Positions 10,832 through 19,119 of a stretch of 64,000 bases of DNA are shown here, in pieces. The position numbers and the translations under genes were made by a program. The DNA is from Candidatus Tumulicola scandinaviensis (GTDB lineage Bacteria > Vulcanimicrobiota > Vulcanimicrobiia > Vulcanimicrobiales > Vulcanimicrobiaceae): NCBI GenBank assembly GCA_003140835.1, contig PLLA01000121.1:120984-184983 (forward strand), in the 5' to 3' direction. The first letter of the stretch is position 1. The number at the start of each line of letters is the position of its first letter. The notes below the pieces were generated by a model that worked only from the letters and a program-made list of their open reading frames with translations, was not told the origin of the DNA and made no database searches.

Positions 10832-10918
10832 GAGGAGCGGCGGCTAGATGCCGGGAGCGACGAGCCAGGGAGCAGCTTTTTCGGACGGATCCGAAAAAGC
10901 GAGCGTCCCGCCGCTCCG
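10832..10918. repeat. Structured intergenic element with nested inverted repeats
   Basis: GGAGCGGCGG at 10834-10843 pairs with CCGCCGCTCC at 10909-10918. Inside it a perfect 11-bp hairpin, GCTTTTTCGGA (10875-10885), loop CGGA, TCCGAAAAAGC (10890-10900), stands alone. The cluster is directly followed by a copy of the 42-bp dispersed repeat. It does not code for protein. It could be a terminator for the SRPBCC operon, but there is no T-run after the stem; a miniature mobile or REP-like element fits better. Confidence 0.6.
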
Positions 10919-10948
10919 AGGTAACGTTCCGCAGCGAGCGAAGTTTTC

Positions 10949-10990
10949 CGTCCTTCGACTGCGGCGCTACGCGCCTCCGCTCAGGATGAC
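10949..10990 (+). repeat. 42-bp dispersed repeat, copy 2
   Basis: The block CGTCCTTCGACT...CGCCTCCGCTCAGGATGAC has the same ends, length and orientation as 568-609. The middle reads GCGGCGCTACGCG here against ACGCGCCTACGGCG there, consistent with rearrangement of short GC-rich words. It abuts the start region of the next lipoprotein gene. Confidence 0.75.
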
Positions 10991-11689
10991 ATGAGGCGAA
11001 ATGCGATGACGATATTCGTTTGGATGAAGCGTTGCACGTTGGTTGCGGCGGCGATGGTTCTGGCGTCGTGCGGTCAGCCGAACGTGCCTGCGCTGCCATT
11101 CGGCTCGTCCGGCGGCGGTAGCGGGCTCGCGGCGGTGCCGTTCGGATGCTACGTGACGAAGGTCGCGCCGGCACGGGTGCACGCAACGATCACTTTCTAC
11201 GGCTGGCCCGACAACAGCCCGCCGGGAAATCAGATCGCGCATCCGGTCATTCACAACGTCGCGTCGGGCGACGGAACGTATTGCAACCCGACGACGTTTG
11301 CGACCGAACGCAAGAACGACGTGCGAATTCCGTACGGTATCAAGATTTACGTGCCGTTCTTGAAGCAATACTTCATCCGGGAGGACGATTGCGCGCATTC
11401 TGGTCCGCGCAAAGGCCACGGCCACAACGGATGCTCCGGACTCTGGTTCGATCTTTGGATTGGTGGAGATGCGGCGTCGAAGGGCCACGCCGTCATCTGG
11501 TGCGAAAATCATTTGACGCCGAACGCGAAGGTTCAAGTCGTGCTCGATGCCGACAGCGGTTTGCCGGTAGCGAACGCCGGCGCGCTCTATCAAGACGCTC
11601 CGCCACCGCTCGGAACGTGCGATGGAACGCCCGAAAAAGGGACGCTAGGCGTCGATCCGGAGAACGATCTTTCCGAACTGGCCCGATGA
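10991..11689 (+). CDS. Lipoprotein, possible double-psi beta-barrel fold
   Basis: The 232-residue product (start ATG 10991; a second ATG at 11006 is equally possible) has a signal helix ending VLASCGQ, a lipobox. The mature part contains six Cys, several His and segments such as IPYGIKIYVPFLKQYFIREDDC and WFDLWIGGD, reminiscent of RlpA/3D-type double-psi beta-barrels of secreted wall-active proteins. That resemblance is by eye only. The gene begins right at the end of a dispersed repeat. Its last 45 bp overlap the convergent oxidoreductase gene. Confidence 0.68.
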   Translation: MRRNAMTIFVWMKRCTLVAAAMVLASCGQPNVPALPFGSSGGGSGLAAVPFGCYVTKVAPARVHATITFYGWPDNSPPGNQIAHPVIHNVASGDGTYCNPTTFATERKNDVRIPYGIKIYVPFLKQYFIREDDCAHSGPRKGHGHNGCSGLWFDLWIGGDAASKGHAVIWCENHLTPNAKVQVVLDADSGLPVANAGALYQDAPPPLGTCDGTPEKGTLGVDPENDLSELAR

Positions 11690-12655
11690 TGCCATGCGCG
11701 TCGCTGCCGCGACCGCTTCCTCCATCGGATACACGCGATCGATGACCGGCTTGAGGGCGCCGCTTTCCATGAAATCCAGCATGCCGGCAAAATCTTGCGG
11801 ACTGCCCATCGACGTACCCAAGACCGAAACGTGCTTCCAAAACAGCGGAAACAGTTTGACGGTCGCCTCGCCGCGGGTGCCGCCGTAGATTACGATGCGG
11901 CCGCCCGGCACGATCGCGTCGATGGCCTTAGCGAGCGTTTCTCCACCCGACGAATCGACGACCACGTCGATCGGTCCAGCAGCGCGCGCGCGTTTGTGCC
12001 AATCCGGCGTGGTCGCATAGTTGAACGTCACGTCGGCTCCGAGCGCGGTGGCGCGCTCGAGTTTTTCGTCGCTGCCCGAGGTGACGATCGTGCGCGCGCC
12101 GGCGTGTTTGGCGAACAATAACGTAAACGTTTGCACGCCGCCGCCGACGCCGGGAATGAGTACGGTTTCGCCGGCCGCGAGCTTGGCGCGCGTGAAGAGC
12201 GCGCGATACGCCGTGAGGGCGGCCAGCGGAATGGCGGCCGCTTCTTCCATCGACAACGCCTTGGGTTTCCGGTATACGTTGGCAGCCGGGACGACGACGA
12301 ACTGAGCGAACGTTCCGTCGTGCGGCATCCCTAAGATACTGCTGCTTTTCGTATCCCAGACGCGTGGGTCGTCGCCCCAACCGAGCATCGGATCGATGAC
12401 GACTTCTGCGCCCGCCTCGATGCTGCAGCCGGTTTCCGGACCGAGTTCGGCGAGTTCGCCGGCACCGTCGGATCCGAGCGTCTTGGGAAGAACGATTCCC
12501 GGATAGAGTCCCTGCGTGATGAAAACGTCGCGCCGGTTGAACGCCGCGGCGCGGATACGAACGAGCGCTTCGCCGGCGCCCGGCTCGGGGACCGGCACGT
12601 CGTCGATCCGAAGCTTTTCGGGTCCGCCGATTTCGTGCAGCCGAAGCGCGTGCAT
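11645..12655 (-). CDS. MDR-family zinc-independent alcohol dehydrogenase / quinone oxidoreductase
   Basis: The 336-residue protein has the medium-chain GroES-like N-terminal domain (FNRRDVFITQGLYPG, GSDGAGEL) and a Rossmann domain with VLIPGVGGGVQTFTLLFAKHAGA near residue 165. The catalytic and structural zinc cysteines of classical alcohol dehydrogenases are missing, so it should be an NAD(P)H-dependent quinone or enone reductase type. The start is the ATG at 12655; the frame is open further upstream to 12796 but that part opposes the gene at 12722. The 3' end overlaps the convergent lipoprotein gene by 45 bp. Confidence 0.88.
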   Translation of the reverse strand: MHALRLHEIGGPEKLRIDDVPVPEPGAGEALVRIRAAAFNRRDVFITQGLYPGIVLPKTLGSDGAGELAELGPETGCSIEAGAEVVIDPMLGWGDDPRVWDTKSSSILGMPHDGTFAQFVVVPAANVYRKPKALSMEEAAAIPLAALTAYRALFTRAKLAAGETVLIPGVGGGVQTFTLLFAKHAGARTIVTSGSDEKLERATALGADVTFNYATTPDWHKRARAAGPIDVVVDSSGGETLAKAIDAIVPGGRIVIYGGTRGEATVKLFPLFWKHVSVLGTSMGSPQDFAGMLDFMESGALKPVIDRVYPMEEAVAAATRMASSGQFGKIVLRIDA

Positions 12656-12721
12656 GCGGCGCCATTCGCTTTGCGTCGCGGGCCAGGCCTTCTCGCGCGC
12701 CACGCCGTAGAAGGGCCGCCC

Positions 12722-12976
12722 ATGAACAAACGAATCGGTACCCTGCGCACCTTCCTTCGCGGAGTCGCTCGCCTGCAGAAGAGCTTTACCATCCAAATCG
12801 GCCCGTTGCGCGCCACCGGCATTCCGGCGATTCTCATCGGAGTCAGCGGCGTCGTGCTCGCAAGCGGCATCACCAACGCGTTGGGCAAGAGTGCGAACCG
12901 CCTTCCCGAAACCCTCGGCGAGGCGCGCGGGTTGGCAGAAGCGATGACCGGCGGCTCGCCACGGTTGAAATCGTGA
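12722..12976 (+). CDS. Small single-helix membrane protein upstream of bolA
   Basis: The 84-residue product has a basic N-terminus (MNKRIGTLRTFLRGVARLQK), one hydrophobic segment at about residues 30-50 (GIPAILIGVSGVVLASGITNAL) and a polar tail. I do not recognise it. The ATG at 12722 stands 66 bp from the divergent oxidoreductase start. Its TGA overlaps the GTG of bolA, so it is the first gene of the BolA-glutaredoxin-sulfurtransferase operon. A role in that operon's membrane attachment is speculation. Confidence 0.65.
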   Translation: MNKRIGTLRTFLRGVARLQKSFTIQIGPLRATGIPAILIGVSGVVLASGITNALGKSANRLPETLGEARGLAEAMTGGSPRLKS

Positions 12977-13212
12977 TCGACGACACGGCGCTCACCAACC
13001 TGATCCGCACGCAGCTTCCGGACGCGGACGTGCAGATCTTCGATCGAACCGGTACGATGGATCACTTCAATCTTACGGTACGGTCGCGGGCGTTCAAGGA
13101 TATTCCGCCCATCCAGCAGCACCGGCTCGTATACGGAGCGCTAAAAGCGGCACTCGAAGACGGTCGCGTCCACGCGGTGGAACTCAAGACCGTCGTCCCT
13201 ATGGAGAACTAA
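12973..13212 (+). CDS. BolA-family protein
   Basis: The 79-residue protein matches BolA/IbaG: the N-terminal helix IDDTALTNLIRTQLPDADVQ, central strands with DHFNLTVRSRAF, and the helix QQHRLVYGALKAALEDGRVHAVELKT. The His in the QxHRLVY segment is the usual cluster ligand. BolA proteins bind [2Fe-2S] clusters together with monothiol glutaredoxins; the glutaredoxin gene follows after 8 bp. The GTG start overlaps the upstream stop (GTGA). The function is Fe-S trafficking or regulation by family knowledge. Confidence 0.93.
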   Translation: MIDDTALTNLIRTQLPDADVQIFDRTGTMDHFNLTVRSRAFKDIPPIQQHRLVYGALKAALEDGRVHAVELKTVVPMEN

Positions 13213-13220
13213 ACCAGGCC

Positions 13221-13586
13221 ATGTCGGAAAACCAAGCGATCGCCGAACAAATCGCGCACGAAGTCGGCACGAACACCATTCTCGTTTATGGCAAAGGCAC
13301 CAAAGCTGCGCCGCGCTGCGGCTTTACGCTGGAGACGATCGAATTCTTCAACGGATTGGGCTACCCGTTCGAGGTCATCGACGTCCTCGAGAATATGCCC
13401 AAGCGCGAGGCGCTGGCCGCGATGACCGACTGGCCGACGCTGCCGAAAGTTTTCATCAACGGTACCTTTTACGGCGATACCGATCTCCTCGGCCCGATGG
13501 CGCAGACGGGCGAGTTGCAAACGCTGCTCAAGGACGCCTTCGGCGGCGTCGAGCCGGCGCCCAAGCAAACCATTTCGCTCCGTTGA
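13221..13586 (+). CDS. grxD: Monothiol glutaredoxin, Grx4 type
   Basis: The 121-residue protein has the Grx4/Grx5 pattern VYGKGTKAAPRCGFTLETIEFF with a single Cys; the usual CGFS reads CGFT. WPTLPKVFINGTFYGDTDLL carries the cis-Pro glutathione-binding TLPKVFI segment. Such proteins bind [2Fe-2S] clusters with glutathione or BolA rather than acting as thiol reductases. It lies directly after bolA, the classic partner, and its TGA overlaps the TTG of the sulfurtransferase. Symbol given by homology. Confidence 0.92.
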   Translation: MSENQAIAEQIAHEVGTNTILVYGKGTKAAPRCGFTLETIEFFNGLGYPFEVIDVLENMPKREALAAMTDWPTLPKVFINGTFYGDTDLLGPMAQTGELQTLLKDAFGGVEPAPKQTISLR

Positions 13587-14440
13587 GCGGCACCGTGTTT
13601 ACGGCCCTGGTGACACCCGAGGTGCTGCGCGAGCACCTCGACGATCCGTTATACGTGGTGGTCGATTGTCGTCACGCGTTAGCCGACTTCGCCCTCGGAC
13701 GACGCCTGTATTCCGAGGCGCACGTTCCCGGCGCGTTCTTCGCCGACGTAGAGAACGATTTGGCCGGCCCCAAAACCGGCACCAACGGCCGGCATCCCAT
13801 GCCCGATCCGGAGACGTTCGCGCGCTTCCTTCGCGGTCTCGGCGTCGACGACGCAACCCAAATCGTAGCTTACGACGCCGGCGCCGACATGTTCGCGGCG
13901 CGGTTATGGTTTCTGTGCCGTTGGATCGGCCATCCGGCGACCGCAGTGCTGGACGGCGGCTTCGGGACATGGCAGGCAAAGGGCTTTCCGGTAACCGCCG
14001 CGCCGTCCGAGCCGAAGCGCCAGGGTAGCGTCGTCGCTCGACCGCATCCGGAAATGCTGGTCGACTCGGCCTACGTGCTCGCGCACTTAACGGATCCCGC
14101 GATGCAGCTGCTCGACGCGCGCGCGGAGGATCGGTTTGCCGGTCAGAACGAGACCGTCGACCCGGTCGCCGGTCATATTCCGGGCGCCGCGAATCGCTGG
14201 TTCAAACGAAATTTCAACGACGACGGAACGTTCAAGCCGGCCGAAGCGCTGCGCGCCGAATTCGCAGCAGAAAATCTAGACCCCAAACGCGTCGTGCATC
14301 AGTGCGGCTCGGGAGTTTCCGGAGCGGCCAATCAACTCGCGATGGTGTGCGCCGGCATCGACGGCTCGCGTCTGTACGGTGGGTCGTGGAGCGAGTGGAT
14401 CAGCGATCCATCGCGCCCCATCGCAACCGGACCGGCTTAA
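13583..14440 (+). CDS. sseA: Sulfurtransferase, rhodanese/3-mercaptopyruvate type
   Basis: The 285-residue protein contains two rhodanese domains. The N-terminal one has YVVVDCRHALADF and HVPGAFF, and the C-terminal one has QLLDARAEDRFAG, GHIPGA and the active loop HQCGSGVSGAANQLAM with the catalytic Cys. The CGSGVSG loop fits 3-mercaptopyruvate sulfurtransferase. The start is TTG at 13583 overlapping the glutaredoxin stop (TTGA); GTG at 13595 is an alternative. It likely donates sulfane sulfur in the cytoplasm, fitting the neighbouring BolA/glutaredoxin genes. Confidence 0.92.
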   Translation: MSGTVFTALVTPEVLREHLDDPLYVVVDCRHALADFALGRRLYSEAHVPGAFFADVENDLAGPKTGTNGRHPMPDPETFARFLRGLGVDDATQIVAYDAGADMFAARLWFLCRWIGHPATAVLDGGFGTWQAKGFPVTAAPSEPKRQGSVVARPHPEMLVDSAYVLAHLTDPAMQLLDARAEDRFAGQNETVDPVAGHIPGAANRWFKRNFNDDGTFKPAEALRAEFAAENLDPKRVVHQCGSGVSGAANQLAMVCAGIDGSRLYGGSWSEWISDPSRPIATGPA

Positions 14441-14464
14441 GGCATCTCTAGACTATCGGCGGAC

Positions 14465-14953
14465 TTAGCGTTTTCGCGGGGGCGGAACGGCGAATGGTTT
14501 GGCGACGGCGCCGGCAGGCGACTGGGCCAAACGTGCCAGTTCGTCGGGCGTCGGCTCTTGCGAGAAGTCCCGGCAGGCGTCGACGAAACAAAAAAATCCG
14601 AACGGCCGGTCGCCCCGATTGACTAATTGGTGGAGTTCGAGAGGACCGACGTACACCACGTCGCCGGCTCCAACTTCGGTAGCACGGTCGCCGAGGATCG
14701 CATAGCCGTCGCCGTCGCGTACGATCACGTAGTGCTCGTGCTCGTGCTTTTCGAGGCGCGACGCAGCGCCGGGCTGCAGTTCGAAATACCGCAGTTCCAT
14801 CGCCGGGCCGGGTTCGCTTGCGTCGTTTTTGCGGCCGCCAACAATCGTGTGCCGCGAAACCCCGGTCTTGGCGGCGTCGTCGCCTGGGCGATAGCCCTCG
14901 ACTTCTATGCCTTCCCAGCCGGATTCGGTCGCCCGGATTACTCGTTTCTGCAT
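14465..14953 (-). CDS. Cupin-domain protein
   Basis: The 162-residue product has a single cupin barrel: MELRYFELQPGAASRLEKHEHEHYVIVRDGDGYAILGD supplies cupin motif 1 with His-Glu-His metal ligands (KHEHEHYV), and VGPLELHQLVNRGDRPFGFFCFVDACRD is motif 2. The C-terminus is Pro/Arg-rich. The family includes metal-dependent enzymes and sensors; the substrate cannot be read from the sequence. It is convergent with the sulfurtransferase gene and divergent from the EVE gene, so probably transcribed alone. Confidence 0.88.
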   Translation of the reverse strand: MQKRVIRATESGWEGIEVEGYRPGDDAAKTGVSRHTIVGGRKNDASEPGPAMELRYFELQPGAASRLEKHEHEHYVIVRDGDGYAILGDRATEVGAGDVVYVGPLELHQLVNRGDRPFGFFCFVDACRDFSQEPTPDELARLAQSPAGAVAKPFAVPPPRKR

Positions 14954-15015
14954 GCCGCCATCTACCTTAGCATACCCAGGAGCGGGCGGGCGACGACGCT
15001 AACCGCAACCACCCG

Positions 15016-15477
15016 ATGCCGCCCCGCTACTGGCTTTTCAAGACCGAGCCGCACGCATTCTCGTTCCAGCAACTGCAACGAGACGGAACCACGCCGTGGA
15101 CCGGCGTTCGAAACTTTCAGGCCCGTAACAACATGATGGAGATGCGCGTCGGCGACTTGGGCCTGTTCTATCATTCCAGTATCGCCGAACCGGCGGCCGT
15201 TGGGATTTGCAAGGTCGTCAAGCCGGCGTATCCCGACTTCACGCAATTCGAGCGCGACGGCGACTACTTCGACGGCCGCGCCAAACCCGATAAACCCATT
15301 TGGATGATGGTCGACGTCGCCTACGCCGAAGCGCTCCCGCATCCCGTTACGCTCGCGCGCATGCGCGCCGAACCGCGGCTCACCGGCATGGCATTGCTCA
15401 AGCGTGGCCAGCGGCTCTCCGTGCAGCCGGTCATGCCGCACGAATGGGACATCGTCCTCGAACTCGCGCGAGAGTAG
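15016..15477 (+). CDS. EVE-domain protein
   Basis: The 153-residue product is a complete EVE domain: WLFKTEPHAFSFQQL at the N-terminus, TTPWTGVRNFQARNNMM, GDLGLFYHSS and VGICKVVKPAYPDF. Family knowledge links EVE (PUA-like) domains to binding of modified bases in DNA or RNA. It is close to human THYN1 and the bacterial YqfB-like group in length. It stands alone between the cupin and the convergent ppk1, with no restriction or modification gene nearby in this window. Confidence 0.93.
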   Translation: MPPRYWLFKTEPHAFSFQQLQRDGTTPWTGVRNFQARNNMMEMRVGDLGLFYHSSIAEPAAVGICKVVKPAYPDFTQFERDGDYFDGRAKPDKPIWMMVDVAYAEALPHPVTLARMRAEPRLTGMALLKRGQRLSVQPVMPHEWDIVLELARE

Positions 15478-15481
15478 TTCG

Positions 15482-17593
15482 CTAGCCTAAAGTCTGGGCT
15501 TGGGTCAAAAAGACGCGCTGTGCGTCGATGGGCATCTCGCCGGGTCCCGGAACCCGTCGCCGGTAGGATCCGTTTTCGAGCAGCTCGCGACTCTTGACGT
15601 TGTCTGCAAACAACACCGAAAGGATCTGGCCGTCGATCGCTTCGGCGACCATCGGGTCGATGACCGGCGTGACGATTTCGACGCGACCGTCGAGGTTACG
15701 GCCCATCCAGTCGGCGCTGGCGATGAAGACTTCGCGGTCGCCGCCGTTTTCAAACGCATAGATTCGCGAGTGCTCCAAAAATCGGCCGACGATGCTGCGC
15801 ACGCTGATGCGTTCGCTTAGCCCCGGAACCCCCGGCCGCAACACGCACTGCCCGCGCACGAGGAGATCTATGGATACGCCGGCCTGCGACGCACGATACA
15901 GGGTGCGGATGACTTCACCGTCGCTGATGTGGTTGAGTTTGGCTCGAATGCCGGCCGAGCGGCCGGCTTTGGCGTGTTCGGTCTCGCGCTCGATTCTCGA
16001 AATGAGTTCGCGCCGCAGGGTTACGGGCGCGACCCACAGTTCCTCGTAGTCGGTGATTTTGGAGAAGCCGGTGAGCGCGTTAAAGAGCTGCGTGATGTCG
16101 GCTCCGAGCTCGGGCAAACACGTAAAGAGGCTAATGTCGGTATAGAGGCGCGCCGACTTTTCGTTGTAGTTGCCGGTTCCGAAATGCATGTAACGGCGCA
16201 GACCGTCCTCGTCTTCGCGCACCACCAGCAGCGACTTGGCGTGGACTTTTTGATTTGCAAACCCATACACGACGTGCGCGCCGGCGCGCTCCAAGCGCCT
16301 CGCCCACTCGATGTTGTTCTCTTCGTCGAAGCGCGCCTTAAGTTCGATGACGACGGCAACCTGCTTCTCGTTCTCGGCCGCCTTCAGTAACGCGCGGGTG
16401 ATCGGCGAATTCTTGCCCGAAGTGCGGTAGAGCGTCGCTTTGATGGCCAGCACCTTTTCGTCTTCGGCGGCCTGTTGCAGAAACTGCACGACTGGATCGA
16501 ACGATTCGTACGGGTGGTGCAGCACGATGTCGCCTTCGCGAATGGCGGCGAACATGTCGGTCACACCGATCAATCGCTTCGGGATTGCCGGCATGAACGG
16601 CTTCTCTCGCAAGTGATCGTAGTCCGGTAGGTTCACGATCTGCCAGAGATCGCTCAGCGCCATCAGGCCTTCGACGTCGTAACAGTCGACGGCGGTGAGA
16701 TCGAGCGCGTTGCAGAGAAAATCGCGCAGGTATTCGGGCATGCCGCGCTCGAGTTCCATCCGGACCGGTTCGCCGAACCGGCGGCGCTGAAGTTCCGACT
16801 CGATCTCGCGCAGGAGGTCGGCGGCTTCGTCTTCCTGCAGATCCAAGTCGGCGTCGCGGGTCACCCGGAAGAGGTACGCATCGCGTACGTGCATCCCGGG
16901 GAAGAGCCCGTCGAGATGATGCGCGATCAAGTCCTCGAGCAAGATGAACCGCCGCTCGCCCGGCGGCGACACCTCCAACGGAATGAAGCGCGGCAGGGTC
17001 GGCGGAATTTTGACGCGCGCAAAGTGCAGCTCGATGCCGTCGTGGGTCGTTTCCTCGAGCTCCACCGCGAGCGAGAGCGAGAGATTCGAAATATACGGGA
17101 ACGGATGTCCGCTGTCGACGGCCAGCGGCGTCAGCACCGGGAAGACGGTATCGTCGAACGTGCGCTCCAGCGTGGCTTGGGTTTCGTCGTCGAGGTCCGA
17201 GACCCGCATCAACCGGATGCCCTCGCGTTCCAGTGCCGGCAAGAGGTCGTCGTTGAGTAGCCGCATCTCGGTGTGCAGCGAGGTTCGCAAACGCTCCGAG
17301 ATGGCCGAAAGGTGTTCGGCCGGCATTCGGCCGTCGTCCGAGCGGCGGACGACGTGGGCGTCAATCTGCTGTTTGATCGCGGCCACCCGGATCATGAAGA
17401 ACTCATCGAGATTGGTCCCGTAGATCGCCACGAACTTGAGCCGCTCGAGGAGCGGATTGTGCGGGTCGAGTGCTTCTTCGAGCACGCGGTCGTTAAATTC
17501 GACCCACGACAACTCGCGGCTGATATAGAGCGACGGATCGTCCAGCGCGACGACCGGGACCGGGCGTTCCGGCAGAACAGACGGCTTTATCAT
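15482..17593 (-). CDS. ppk1: Polyphosphate kinase 1
   Basis: The 703-residue protein carries the PPK1 signatures: YISRELSWVEFNDRVLEEA at the N-terminus, FFMIRVAAIKQQ, the phosphotransfer segment MHFGTGNYNEKSARLYTDIS with the autophosphorylated His, and KVHAKSLLVVRE with the second His. The C-terminal phospholipase-D-like domains are complete. It polymerises ATP gamma-phosphate to polyphosphate reversibly, at the inner membrane. The ATG at 17593 lies in the palindrome CATATG, whose other strand could start the osmolyte permease. A longer frame reaches 17677 without support. Confidence 0.95.
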   Translation of the reverse strand: MIKPSVLPERPVPVVALDDPSLYISRELSWVEFNDRVLEEALDPHNPLLERLKFVAIYGTNLDEFFMIRVAAIKQQIDAHVVRRSDDGRMPAEHLSAISERLRTSLHTEMRLLNDDLLPALEREGIRLMRVSDLDDETQATLERTFDDTVFPVLTPLAVDSGHPFPYISNLSLSLAVELEETTHDGIELHFARVKIPPTLPRFIPLEVSPPGERRFILLEDLIAHHLDGLFPGMHVRDAYLFRVTRDADLDLQEDEAADLLREIESELQRRRFGEPVRMELERGMPEYLRDFLCNALDLTAVDCYDVEGLMALSDLWQIVNLPDYDHLREKPFMPAIPKRLIGVTDMFAAIREGDIVLHHPYESFDPVVQFLQQAAEDEKVLAIKATLYRTSGKNSPITRALLKAAENEKQVAVVIELKARFDEENNIEWARRLERAGAHVVYGFANQKVHAKSLLVVREDEDGLRRYMHFGTGNYNEKSARLYTDISLFTCLPELGADITQLFNALTGFSKITDYEELWVAPVTLRRELISRIERETEHAKAGRSAGIRAKLNHISDGEVIRTLYRASQAGVSIDLLVRGQCVLRPGVPGLSERISVRSIVGRFLEHSRIYAFENGGDREVFIASADWMGRNLDGRVEIVTPVIDPMVAEAIDGQILSVLFADNVKSRELLENGSYRRRVPGPGEMPIDAQRVFLTQAQTLG

Positions 17594-17641
17594 ATGGTGG
17601 AGCAACGGGTTTCGCCTTATCGGCGAAAAACTCTCGCGAGT

Positions 17642-18241
17642 ATGTGGACGGACTTGGCGGCGCACGCCGGCCAGCACGTGATCCTGGCGGCATGCGCGCT
17701 GGCCCTCGCACTGGCGGCGGGCGTGCCGCTCGGCGTTGCCGCCGCAACCTACGCGCCGCTGCGAAGCCCCGCCCTCGCACTGGCAAGTATCGGCCGGACG
17801 CTGCCAAGCCTGGCGGTCCTGACGCTGCTGCTGCCCTTCATGGGGGTGGGAACTGCACCGGCGATCGTCGCCCTAGCACTGCTGGCGGTTCCGCCGATCG
17901 TCATCGGCGTCGACCTCGGCATTCGCGGCGTTCCGGCGTCGGCGCTCGACGCGGCCGCCGGCATGGGAATGAAGCCGGCCGAAGCCTTCGCGCGGGTGAT
18001 CGTTCCTCTCGCTTTGCCGGTATCGTTTGCCGGCTTGCGGACCGCGGCGACCGAAACGATCGCCAGCGCAACCCTCGCGACCTTCATCGGCGGTGGCGGC
18101 CTCGGTGACGAAATCGTTCGCGGCTTGCAAACCGACGATCCGTCGCTGCTGATCGCGGGCGCACTGGCGGTGGCCCTCTTGGCGCTGAGCGTCGAAATAC
18201 TCCTCGGCCAAGTCGGCCGTCTCGTCGAGGTACCGTCGTGA
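17642..18241 (+). CDS. Osmoprotectant ABC transporter permease 1 (OpuCB/YehW type)
   Basis: The 199-residue protein has five to six membrane helices and the permease loop EAFARVIVPLALPVSFAGLRTAATETIASA, the EAA motif of binding-protein-dependent permeases. GRTLPSLAVLTLLLP is typical of the OpuC/YehW/ProW group. It works with the following three genes to import betaine, choline or carnitine-like osmolytes. I chose ATG 17642; an in-frame ATG at 17594, inside CATATG shared with ppk1, would add 16 residues. The GTG of the binding protein overlaps the stop. Confidence 0.88.
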   Translation: MWTDLAAHAGQHVILAACALALALAAGVPLGVAAATYAPLRSPALALASIGRTLPSLAVLTLLLPFMGVGTAPAIVALALLAVPPIVIGVDLGIRGVPASALDAAAGMGMKPAEAFARVIVPLALPVSFAGLRTAATETIASATLATFIGGGGLGDEIVRGLQTDDPSLLIAGALAVALLALSVEILLGQVGRLVEVPS

Positions 18242-19119
18242 ACCTTTCGCGCACTCGGGCGCTCGCGCTGCTTGCGAGCGGACCGCTTTTCGTAGGCTGC
18301 GGCTCGCGCGGCGGCACGATACGGGTCGGCTCGAAGAACTTCACCGAATCGTTCGTCATCGCCGAGATTTACGCGCAGGCTTTGGAACGCGCCGGCTTGC
18401 GGGTCGAACGCCGCTTCAACCTCGGCTCGACGCAGATCGCGATGGCGGCGATGCAACGCGGCGACATCGACCTCTACCCGGAATACACCGGTACGGCGCT
18501 AATCGACGTGCTCCACCTTCCGCCGATGCAGGATCCCGAACTGCTGTATAGCACCGTTGCGCGAGAATTCGACCGGCGCTACGGTCTCATCTGGCTGCAT
18601 CCGTCGCCCATGAACGATTCGCAAGCGCTGGCCACCACGAAAGCGATCGCCGCCCGCGAACGAATCGCAACCCTCTCCGATCTCGCGCCAATCGCCTCGC
18701 GACTACGGCTGGCGACGATTCAAGAGTTCCTCAGCCGCGCCGACGGGCTCCCCGGATTGCGCCGCGTCTATGGTGGATTTGCATTTCGCGACGTACGAAC
18801 GTACGACATCGCATTGAAGTATCAAGCGCTGCTTTCCGGTCAAGCCGACGTCGCGAGCGCGTTTACGACCGACGGCGCGATCGCCTCGGACGATCTGGTC
18901 GTGCTGCGGGACGACCGCCACCTATGGCCGCCGTATAACGTGGCTCCGGTCGTCCGCAAAGCCGCATTGCAGTTGCAGCCGCGGATCGTGTCCGTGCTCG
19001 ACGCAGTTTCCCCCGCCATTACCGACCGCGCCGCGCAACGGATGAATGCCGAGATCGAAAGCCAGTATCGCGATCCGGCCGACGTCGCGGCCGCATTTCT
19101 CGCGAGCGCCGGCCATTGA
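18238..19119 (+). CDS. Osmoprotectant ABC transporter substrate-binding lipoprotein (OpuAC family)
   Basis: The 293-residue protein starts with a signal peptide ending FVGCGSRGG, a lipobox. RVGSKNFTESFVIAEIYAQ and DLYPEYTGTAL are hallmark segments of glycine betaine/choline/carnitine binding proteins (OpuCC, OsmX, YehZ). DVASAFTTDGAIASDDLVVL belongs to the second lobe. It is anchored on the outer face of the cytoplasmic membrane and delivers the ligand to the permeases. GTG start overlaps the upstream stop (GTGA), and its own TGA overlaps the TTG of the ATPase gene. Confidence 0.92.
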   Translation: MNLSRTRALALLASGPLFVGCGSRGGTIRVGSKNFTESFVIAEIYAQALERAGLRVERRFNLGSTQIAMAAMQRGDIDLYPEYTGTALIDVLHLPPMQDPELLYSTVAREFDRRYGLIWLHPSPMNDSQALATTKAIAARERIATLSDLAPIASRLRLATIQEFLSRADGLPGLRRVYGGFAFRDVRTYDIALKYQALLSGQADVASAFTTDGAIASDDLVVLRDDRHLWPPYNVAPVVRKAALQLQPRIVSVLDAVSPAITDRAAQRMNAEIESQYRDPADVAAAFLASAGH

